Of a stretch of 64,000 bases of DNA, positions 51,601-63,600 are shown in pieces (position 1 is the first letter of the stretch; each line of letters opens with the position of its first letter). The position numbers and the translations under genes were made by a program. The DNA comes from Gari tellinella (lineage: Eukaryota > Mollusca > Bivalvia > Cardiida > Psammobiidae). Where the stretch lies: positions 105,324,794 to 105,388,793 of the forward strand of contig OV277858.1 in the NCBI GenBank assembly GCA_922989275.2, given 5' to 3'. Under the pieces are notes generated by a model. The model was not told where the DNA came from, did no database searches, and saw only the letters and a list, made by a program, of their open reading frames with translations.

Positions 51601-54600
51601 ATGATTACACATGAAACTATTATGATTATGAACCATAAACTGTTTTCCCTAGCCTAACAGGTGGTAGCTTTAAGTAGTATGAAAGTAAAGCAGAATGCAC
51701 TTTAAGGTGCATTCTACTTTACTTTCAACCTGCTTTAAGCAACCATCTGATCCTATATTGAATATAAGCTATATGGAGAAAGGATTAAAAGAGACTAAAC
51801 ACATACTGGGAACAAAATCAAACAGGCTTTCTCAAAGATCTGATACAAACTGATGGAGAGAGTTACTTTTTAACAGTATGTATTACGTTTCTTTGTTGAA
51901 AGCGATAGATCCATGTGAAAATATCGATAACTGCTCAAACTATCGCTAATGGTATCAATAGTTTGTTTTACTCTCGATACATGTAGTTGACTATCCTGAC
52001 CTCAGCTATTGTGATAAGTCGATACTATTGGTTTCCGTGCCACCCTGTCTGTTAGTACAATGGAGTTCTGTTCTGTTCTGTTCTGTTCAGTAGTACACGT
52101 GTACACAATCGAACACTCACAAAATGGCAATGCAGTAAAATAATTTATGTTCAAAACCGTCACTCATATGATATAAATGAATCGGCAACACTCCCTAATA
52201 GTTTTCATTTTCGTAATTTAGTGATTTCACAATGCTTTTACTTTTACTTTAGTTATAAACGGGAAGGAAAAGCATCTTTTTAACAGTGCAGTATACAGTG
52301 GAGAATCTGTTATTATTTCCCGTTTAAACGCAAACGTACGCAAACGCAAAACACTAAAACGTAGAAAAGAACACCTTTTAGACAATTCTGATAATTCATA
52401 TTTATCTTGGTGGCAAACAGTGTAGATGCTAATCAGACGCTGCATTATGCGGCGTCTAATTAGAGTCTACACTGTTGGCCTATGCCCTATATATGGAACG
52501 CTACACAAATTGGTTAAAGTGGGACAACCAGTGTCTGAGAACAGGGAAATTGTATTATTGTTCCATGGTTATCAAATATTTAAACCCGTTTGTTCTCTAA
52601 TGTAGTTTGGCATTCTCTCAACAATGTTTATACCGCATTGCGTGCGAAGTTTATATACGACTTTCCTAAAAGTAGTTGACATTTAAACAAACATATTTAC
52701 GGATAATGGTACAGTGAAAAAGACGTTCTTTTTGTCGTTTAACTCTTTGAACCCTAGTCCCGCATATAGGCGTGCTTTTCGAACAGTGTACATGTGAATA
52801 GTACACTTGTCCTATGCAAACAGTGAAGACCCTGATCAGAGGGCTCCGAAAGGAGCCCTCTGATCAGGTTCTTCACTGTTTGTCACAATGCCAAACATTG
52901 ACAAAAACAACCCTTAAAAGTCAGAAATGGACTAGACTAAAATGGAAACTGGAATTTTCCATTTAAAGTTTCAGGGAGGAAAGAGTTAAACTCAAACAAA
53001 ATGCAGATGCAATGCAATGAAATGTAGAAATGCCACATATGAAATATCAAACGATTTATTTTGACAATAAATATAACAATATTCCAGAAAGGGAATAAAA
53101 ATAATATTAACTGATAAAACTGCTCTTTTCTAAAATGTCGAACTCTAAGGGCCTTTTTCAAGAAAATCATGTCGAAACACGTCAATTTTTTAGTTTCCAT
53201 GTTTTCGTAGAACAGCAGAGTTTATGCTATACAACCGGTGTGAGCGTTAGCATGGCCAAGGTTAAAGTTCTTGGACGGGTTGTTTTAAAGCTTAATACTT
53301 GTGTTAGGGTGTTGATATTTTGTATGGAGGTTTTTAGGGGGGTCAAACATTGATGTTATAAAGTTGACATTTAAAATATAATTGTAATTTTTATAAACCA
53401 TTAACATGTTTTGGACTTGTTTTGAAACAAATCACCCGGTAAAAGTCTTTTGGGCGGGTTGTTTTAAAGCTTAATACAGTAGAGAATATGTTTTTCTTTC
53501 CCAATAAACGCGTTTTACGTTTAAACTTTCATTTCCACTGCAAACAGTTTGGAGCCAGATCAGACGCCGGGTAATCCGGCGTCTGATCAGGCTCCAAACT
53601 GTCTGCCGCTAAGATAAAAATTAATTGTAAGAAATATCTAAAAATTGACATTTTCTACGTTTAAGTGTTTTGCGGTTGCGTTTTGTTTGCGTTTAAACGG
53701 GAAAGAATAACGTCTGATCCACTGTACTTCATTTGGGGTCAAACAGTGATGTTATGAAGTTGAAATTTAAAAACAGTTTTGATATTAATTTTGTTCATTT
53801 ATCATTTTAACATACTTTGGACTTATGTCTTCTGACTACAATCACAAACTACTAAGAAAACATTTTAAATGTAGCATAAGCGCGTTTATTGGGAAAGAAA
53901 CCCGTTTTCTCTACTGTATGAAACAACTCTTTGCAGCCATCAATCTCTATAGCTGATAGACACATTAAGGAAAATGCAATATAGCAATAAAACTCTTTAT
54001 AGCCTACTTGTTTGGTACAGTTGAGACGGCGTTATTCTGTCTCGTTTAATCGCAAACAAAATGAAAACACAATGTACTAAAATGAAGAAAATTACCACTT
54101 TTTGTCCATTTTGACTGTTCATTTTAATCTGAGCGACACAGAATTTGGAGCTTGATCAGACGCGGGGTATCCTGCGTCTAGTCTGGCTTCAAATTGTTTG
54201 CAATAGAAATAACAGTTTAGTGTAAACGCGTTTATTGGGAAATAACGTTTTCTCCACTTAAGCTCAAGTAACCAATGTACAAATGTCACAACTCTCCAAT
54301 AGGAAGAAATAAGAGGCATTAGAGAGTCATGAACGCTAGCAATTTGCCTGATATTGCAGTAACTCACGAAACAAAACTAAATTCAAATGGTATCATGTAC
54401 ATGTAACATCAGTTAAAGTGCTTTCATTCTTAAATGTATATTTACCACAAATATGTTTTGACCACAAGTGATTCCATTTAGATTTATTGAAACCCGCTTT
54501 AAAAGAAATATCAGGGCATGGAACGCTTTTTGTTTTTATGCCCCCGCGACGAAAAGTCGGGGCATACTATATTACCCCTGTCCGTCCGCTCGTTCGTTTG

Positions 54601-57600
54601 TCCGTCACAAATAAATAAAACATCTTTTTTCCCGGCTAACTCCTCCTTTAGTTTTCAAGCTACAACCTTATAATATGGGAGAATGATTGCACGTATACCA
54701 TTGATGTGCATATTTTGCAAAATTACAGCCAGTTGAACTTAGTTATTTGTTGCCGAGGGGGCATCATTTTTGTCTTTCAGACAAAGCCATCCCTCTAGTT
54801 TGTAACATTGATATTATACGTGAGGTTTGTTTCATACAATTGACTTCTGTGGTATTCCTGAATGTTTGCAATTTGCTGCTTGTTGGATATATTTACTTTC
54901 AAATAATATATTTATTGTTGATGGGTTAAGACGTTTACTAAAAACTGCCATGTTACAGGGCTACCATTTATCCGGATGTTTCCGAAATATTCGAATTTTT
55001 ATCCTAGCAGATGGTAGCTTAAAGTATGCTGGAGGTAAAGCAAACAGTTTTAAACCTAATAAGATGCAGGATAACCCGGTGAATTTAGACTCAAAACTGT
55101 GCAACTCACATTAAAGTAGATACACGTACAGTGTAATAAGAAATTTAAAAAAAAAAATCATTTTTTACATGTTTGGGCACTGCGTTTGCTCTCATCCACT
55201 GTACCACGACCACTGCTTACATAATGTCGTTATTTTGTCTTTTGTATAGATGAAAGCAAATATATTGAACTCCAGACAGGGAAGTGTTGAACTGGCCATT
55301 TTACAACATTATGATAATATGGTAAGTCTTTCTTGTATTCTTGTATTCGTAACGCCCTTTCATCAGCAAAGACATCAGGCCTTTAAAAAAGTACAGTGCT
55401 CTTTCTATACAACGATCCCCCGAACAACGATTCCCTCCTTATAACAACGCTAGCCGCTGTTCCCCTTTTCACTGCCACACTATTTTCTCCTAAAAATTGT
55501 CGTCTGCCGTTTTCCCAATGGACATTTTGACTGAAAAAAAACACCGTGATATGGCTCCAAACTGTTTGCACTGGAAATAATAGTTTTAGCGTAAACGCGT
55601 TTTGGGGGAAAGAATAACGTGTTCTCCACTGTACATGCAGATATTCGACGTATATGCGTCTGATACAGTGGGAAAGAAGTTATTATATCCCGTTTAAACA
55701 CATTATAATTAAATGTAGAAAATGACAACATTTTGACAATTTAGAATGTTCGTTAATAAGGTATTTTTCACTGTTTTAACTCAACACATTCTAAGTCCTG
55801 CTATTATTGTATTTTTATTTTCTTAGCGACGAATGGCAAAGCGGCAGTACAGGTTTATCTATCAAAAATTAATGGATACGAATTTCACGTAAGTTGCTGT
55901 TTTCACCTTGCTTTAAGATCTTACATGTATTTTACAATATATTAGCATTTTTAAGTGGCCATACTTGTTCAATTTTTAATTATTTTTTAACTCTTTCACT
56001 ATATATCGCGTCATGAAGCACATTTGCAAACATATTTGATTCTGATCGGACGCAGAAGTACTAGTAATTAATTTGAAAAAAAATAACCATTTTAACAACT
56101 TTTATTTAAATAAGTATTGTCGTTTGAGTTGAGTCTGAGATTGGTCAAATTTGACGGAGACGCTTTATACAGTGGAGAAAACGTTATTCTTTCCCGTTTA
56201 AACGCAAACGTACGCAAACGCAAAGTACTAAAACGTAGAAAAGTACAACTTTTGGACAATTCTGATAATTCATGTTTATATTGGTGGCAAACAGTTTGGA
56301 GCCTGATCAGACGCCGGGTTACCCGGCGTCTGATCTGGCTCCAAACTGTTTGTAATAGAAAAAATAGTTTTAGCGTAAACGCGTTTATTGGGAAAGAATA
56401 ACAGATTCTCCACTATAACATTGCAATCAGATTAGTTTTTAAACTTGGCATTTCATTCACAAAACAATGGAGGAGACGTTTTTGTTTCCCAGTATTTAAT
56501 GCTTATACTCTCTATCTATTGCTTAACCCTTTCCCTTATAGAAGCGACTTTTAGCACATTCATTTTATTCATCCGCTGAAGAAAATAGTTCCAAATTATA
56601 CCGTAATGAATATGTGTCATATTTAATACTTTCCTTATTCTAGCTGGTAATAGCTTAAAGCAGGCTGAAAGTAAAGCAGAATGCGCCTTAGGGCGCATTC
56701 TGCTTTACTTTCAACCTGCTTTAAGTAGTCACCTATCTTCAGTATTATAACTAGGCTATCAGGTAAAGGGTTAAAGATTGGAGCCAGATCAGACGCTTGA
56801 TAATCGGCGTCTGATCAGGCTCAAACTGTTTTCCACTCAGAAAAAAACCATTCGGCAGATTTTGCATTAGCATGAATTTGTCATTATCTCCATTAAATTT
56901 TAATTTTATTGAATTGCGAAAGAATAACGTCTTAACTGTACATTTAGTTTTTAAACCCTTACCCTGTTAGCGACGAATACATTATATGCTTTATAAAAAA
57001 GGTTATGCAAGCATTCCGATCTAGTTCATACAGTGGAGAATCTGTTATTCTTTCCCGTTTAAACGCAAACGTACGCAAACGCAAAACACTAAAACGTAGA
57101 AAAGAACAACTTTTAGACAATTCTGATAATTCATGTTTATCTTGGTGGCAAACAGTTTGGAGCCTGATCAGACGCCGGGTTACCCGGCGTCTGATCTGGC
57201 TCCAAACTGTTTGCACTGCAAATAATAGTTTTAGCGTAAACGCGTTTATTGGGAAAGAATAACAGATTCTCCACTGTATGGTCCCTGACGAACCCCATGA
57301 ATCAGCATCCGCATTGCTGATAAAATTCTGGATAGAGAATGTATATGCATAGTGGAGAAAAAATTATTCTTAACAATTAAACGCGTTTAGTTAAATATTT
57401 AATTGTCATTTCACACAGATAACCCGGCGTCTGATCAGGCTCAAAACTGTTTGTCACTCTTATAACAAACAAATGTTTAAACTTTCAAAAAATGTGATTA
57501 TACGGGTATATTTAAGTGCGTTGCTTTTGCGTGTCATATGCGATTAAATATGAAAGAACACCGTCTTCTCTACTGTACGAGCATGTATCATTGTATCGAT

Positions 57601-60600
57601 TTTGTCAAGTACAACCCTGAATTGTATTTTTTTCAGTTTAGGAATAGCTCTACCTACAACTTTTGAAAACCGGGATAGTGCCCCAATTGTTAATTGTAAG
57701 TATTCACATACTGAGTAAATTTGGAAATATATTTACATTATTATATTATTGTTGTTTGACTGTATTTGTCAATATGTATCGAAGTAACTAAATGTACCTG
57801 CTAAAGTGCCACTATTGTCTGTCTTTCTGTCTCAATGTCTCTCTTTCCATCCGTCGCAATATGTCTCAATGTCAGTTGATCCGTATATCTTTACCCTTTT
57901 ACTGCCAAAATGTTCTAGATATGTTTAACTCTTGACCGTTTCATTGTCGTCTGCTTCAATTTTGTTGTCTGCAATGCCGTTTCAAAGTTAATACAATAAG
58001 GCAATTAGACTGGAGACATTTCCAAAACGAGTGTCAAACAGTTTGGATCCTGATTATCAGGATCCAAACTGTTTGCAAACGCGCTTTTAAGCGTCATTGA
58101 GAGTGAAAGGGTTGATGTCCGTGTCTGTCTGTTTGTGCCTGTCTGTCTGTCCGTCTATCTGCTTTGTCAATCTTTCTGTCTATAGTGTGAGTGTGTCGGT
58201 ATGTCTGTCTCTCTGTTGCTACAGCGGAGAAAACGTTATTCTTTCCCAATAAACGCGTTTACGCTAAAACTATTATTTCCATTGCAAACAGTTTGGAGCC
58301 AGATCAGACGCCGGGTAACCCGGCGTCTGATCAGGCTCTAAACTGTTTGCCACCAAGATAAACATGAATTATCAGAATTGTTCAAACGTTTTACTTTTCT
58401 ACGTTTTAGTGTATTGCGTTTGCGTACGTTTGCGTTTAAACGGGAAAGAATAACGTTTTCTCCACTGTATATCAGTCAGTCTGCCTGTCTGTGTTTGTTG
58501 TGTGCTCGTCTGTCAATCGTAATTGATCTTTATTTTTGTATTTCAGCACTTCGTGAGCTTTTAAACAGCACAAACCTTCTTATTGCCCCTTGGTAAGTTA
58601 TTTAACCGATTACATTATACGATCCCCTTTGATTTACAACATAACCTCTCTATAACGACCACAACACTGTTTTAATTATCTTATTTTACGACAGGTGACT
58701 GCTGAAAGCAAGGTGACAGTAAAACAGAAAATTCCTTTTTTAAGAGCTATCTGATTTACTGTCACCTAGCTTACAGTCGCTTAGTATTCGTTTTATTGGC
58801 CGTAATAGAGAGGTTTCATTGTATTCATCAACTGAATTAAATAAATATATTTCATGCAGTCATGAATATGTACTATAAGAAATAGTTTATATACCATAAC
58901 ATATCTAGAATATATTAACCTACATTTTTAACAAACAAACTGTCTTTTGATCCCATCAAGTACGGCACTTAATCATTAAGACTTCTGTTGTTTGTCGAAC
59001 TCGCGTGGTGTCTTCACACGGTATATGTAACTCCGCCTCCTACATGTAGCATCTAGTTGTACATTGTAAACACTGCCATATTCGGCGATCTTACAAACAG
59101 AAATATGAGAATGTTGAGAAATATGAGAATGTCTATCATGGGACAATCAAAATAAAGATAATATTAAGTGAAATAGTAATGGCTAATAAGTGGCTCGCTC
59201 GGTCCCTTCTTAACCATTAAAATTTCTTTTAATATGCTCCAACTGTAAATAGCAAACGGTAGCTAAACCCTTTCACTCTCAATGACGCCTAATGCGCCTT
59301 TACAGACAATTTGGATCAGTAACGCGGCGTCCGATCAGGATCCAAACTGTTTGACACTCGTTTCGATATTTCTTTAGTCATACTTAATTGAATATTACTT
59401 TTAAACGATTTTGCAAACATCAAAATTGATGCAGACGACAATTAAACGGTGAAGGGGTAAAAACTCACGAAAAAGTTGGCAATAAAAGGGTGAACATTTG
59501 TCGAAATTAAACCATATCTCTTACTCAAATAGTTTTAATCTTACATTGTATCTACTTTTGAACAATGTTAAAGTATGTAAAACTTTTGCTAACTTTGATA
59601 ACCAACACGATTGCCTAAGGCATGCCTATTCTATGTCCCTTTGGTAATATTACCCGTGTCTGATCTGTAACTCAGAAAGTTTTCATCCGAATTCAACCAA
59701 ATGTTCTGACAAATATATTGAAATTTTGTGTGAATGTATAATAAACGAAAGAGAAAAGGGAATATATTGGGAAATATTTGTTTAACTTTGTGCCATTTTT
59801 CTTAGGAACTTCTGCAATAATATAGACAAGAAACTCAGAGGGAAAGAAAGAATCGAAAAACTGTTGAAAACTACTGAAAACGACGAGCTCCGGAGAAAAC
59901 ACTGTAAGTATTGTCAGCAATTGTTTAAGAAGTAACAAGTTGGTAAGTGTACATTATCGTGTATTAGATCACAGTTAGGAGTAATGATGTGTGGAGTTAT
60001 TAGATCATGAATCCTTTAGACCGAGGGATACATGTAAAGTACCCACATCTCAAGGATTTTACTTTTAACCTGCTTTAAGTTATCACCTTTCATCATAACT
60101 TGAAACAAATTATGGGTGAAGTGTTCAGTAGGGATATACAGTGCTTCCTCACTACAACAACACCCAATTGGAGACACATATTGTGCGCCTTTCGGAGGGA
60201 ATAGTTTAAAGGAGGGAAAATAAATACCGTTAGAGTATATTTGCGAACAGTTTGAACCGAGATCAGACTGTATCGTATTTACATGTATTTGTCCTCTGTC
60301 AAAAAAGTCCCTACTTACCGAGGAAAACACCTGAACAGACAACACTCTTAAGCAAACAATATTGCAACAGTAAAAGCGTTAGACCTTATGGTCTTGTTTT
60401 GCGTTCAGCGGCAAGCATTCTTGTATGGAGGGAACCGTTGTTCGAAGGGTCGTTATAGGAAGGGAGCACTGTATAAACGTTTTCTCTATTAACCATTCAC
60501 TCTCAATGACGTCATAAAGCGCATTTGCAAACAGTTTTGATCCTGATCAGACGCCACCTAATGCGGCGTCTGATCAGGATCAAAACTATTTGCGACTTGT

Positions 60601-63600
60601 TTTAAAATTACGTCAGTTCAATTACCTTAAATCTAACTTTTAAACGATATTGCAGACAACTATATGGAAGCAGACGACAATATCGAGATGAAGGGAGAAA
60701 AACCTCACGATAAATTTGGTCATGAAAGGATTAAATAAGCACGCTACCCCAAATATCTTTTCTTTATTCAAGGTAATGAAAAGCTGCTACACCATCTACA
60801 CTCTGACGGTTTTGTGACAGAGGATGTCCCACAAGAATGGTTGAAAAATGGAAATGTGTTTAAAGCAAGGTAGGTTAAATTTGCAAAACTCCGTCCCTGA
60901 GAGAAAATGTATAACCCCTTTATAACGACCACTAAATTGTGTCAATTATTCGATGTGTAGTGCAGGTGGCCGTCTAAACAAAGATGGAAGTAAACACGTC
61001 AGTTCCTTTAAGAGCTTTCAGTTTTACTTCTTGTTTAAAGCTGTCACATGCCTTCTATGCAATAAATTAGCCTTACTGCTACATGTAGTATTCGTAATTT
61101 AGCAGTTTTACTCGTTGTCACGATTGTTCCAAATAATAACTCTTTACTTCCATATTAACATTTGTCTTATGTAACCTTGAAACTGCATTAAAAAGTTTCA
61201 TTCAAGGTTTTAAATCACTTATAAAATAGTTCTACTTCAAAATATGCAAATTTCTCAATTGCACGATTTGTGTTTCAAATTTCTGAATTTCTGAACAGCA
61301 CTATCTATCTTCCATTTATTTCAATTTTTCAATTGCACGATTGACTTTCCAGAGTTCTGATTTCTCGATTGCACGATCTCACTTCCACATTTACCGATTT
61401 CTTAATTTCTCGAATAGGAATCGTACACTCGGGAAATCGAGAGATTGAGAAATTGACAAATTCGAAAAAGAAATCGTGCAATTTAGAGATAGTGAAAATT
61501 GGAAATTTCTGAGTGAAATATTGCGATTGTCCATGAATGAAATTCTGTATTACATCTTGAAAACGGGTGTTTCGTAGTTACAGTGGAGAATCTGTTATTC
61601 TTTCCCGTTTAAACGCAAACGTACGCAAACGCAAAACACTAAAACGCAGAAAAGTACAACTTTTTGACAATTCTGATAATTCATCTTTATCTTGGTGGCA
61701 AACAGTTTGGAGCCTGATCAGACGCCGGGTTACCCGGCGTCTGATCTGGCTCCAAACTGTTTGTACTGCAAATAATAGTTTTAGCGTAAACGCGTTTATT
61801 GGGAAAGAATAACGTTTTCTCCACTGTACATGTATGTGTGTAATGAATGGTACGTATAGTATTATCATCATTCCGTTGTCGTTTTATATCTAGCTGGAGT
61901 GAAAATGACTCGTCTGATGAGAACAAGACCTTTGGAAGAGGTCTGTTAGGAAGGTAATCTGTCTTGATAGCCTGTGTCCCCGAGTCCGATTGTTCGTCGT
62001 GTATGTTGACTACCTTCCAGCTTGTTTGCAGTTTCAAACGCACGATATACAGTGGAGAAGACGCTACTTTTAAACTTTCCCAATATACGCCTTAACGATA
62101 AAACTGTTTTTTTAATTGCAAACAGATCAGATCAAACGCGGTTTTACCCGGCGTCTGATCAGGCTCTAAATAGTTTGCCATTGAAATTAAAACAAAAAGA
62201 ATTGCCTAAATGTTGAATTGTTATACTTGCTTTTTGGAACCAGTTTCGTTTGCGTTTAAACAGGAAATAATAACGTCTTCTCCACTGTATACGAAACTCA
62301 CCCCCAATTACAATTTATTGCATAATGGAAAATAGAACTACCGACAGCTTGGTCTACACGTTTTGCATAAGACAGGTCTACTCGTCAAAGGTACACCTAC
62401 TGTGGACGAGTATACTCATCTATATAGCTAAACGTGTTAACGTCAATAGCGCACACCAGTGTTGATATGGTTTGTGAAGTTGAGTCCCAGAGCAACAGAT
62501 AAGGGTAGTTTTTCAAAATTTAAAATATTTATTTCTAAATTAAACCCTATGGTGTCACTGTTCATTAGAATCGTCTCTTGGAGACGATACTAATGAGTAG
62601 TAACATCATAGGATTTGGTGCTGAAATGTGTGAGAAAATGTTGGATTTGTTGAAATAACTACCTCTTATCTGGAGCCCTGGTTGTCGTCATGGCATGATA
62701 TAATTTTCTCACATAACTACACTTATTTCTAACAGCGGACAACGATCGTGAATATCCTTGTCTCCAACATGTTGGAGATATCTTTGATAATGTCATTCTA
62801 TTCCAAGAAAAGCATATTATTTAAACACCTTAACATGGTTGGTTAAGTGAGAAAAAGGATCTGTCAATCGATCTTTGAAACAAGCTGATCTCAACATTAT
62901 CTAGAAAAAGAAGTTATTAAGCTCGTCTTGACTCGCTTAATAACATTCCAATTATTGATTTGTTTGTAATGATCAGCTTGTCTCACAATTACACTATTGA
63001 CAGATCTTATATATTTCCCGCATGTATATCTGTTAAGACCGTGGTCCTTTTGCTTTTAGACGTTAACGTTATTGTCACGATTGTACGTTCCCATTGTGCA
63101 GTTTTGTTTAGTGAAGAAAACATTATTTTTTTCCATTAACGAGTCTCTGCTGAAACGATTATTTCAATTGCGAACAGATTGGAGCCCGATCAGACACCAA
63201 GTAATGCGGCATCTGATAAAGTCCAACATTGTTTGACATTCAGATAATTATTAACTGTAATTGAATAAACGCGAGCTGATTGCGTCTTCACTACTATTTA
63301 CACGAATCATGATATTTTGCCGATCATAAAAACCTTTTTGCAATAAACATAACTAAGGTTTTTAAGATACAGAGGCCACCCGTCTTATAAAACGTCGTAC
63401 AACACACATTGTCGTAAGCCAGACTTTAAAATTCAATTATTACATAGTTCTCAATCTTATTGTGTCTTTTGACATCTCTTTGGAATCAACTTTTCATCTC
63501 CAATATGAACATTAAATAGCACTGTATATTCCATAACAGGTACAATAAGCATGTCATAACTAATAGTACACCCACCCAGTGGTTTCCTCTGGCGATCTTT

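Noticed and set aside
61578..61871. Repeated 60-130 codon frames with [26 protein letters not shown] and RERITDSPL
   Set aside because: They are translations of family A MITEs, present in dozens of intronic copies on either strand; no evidence of a protein.
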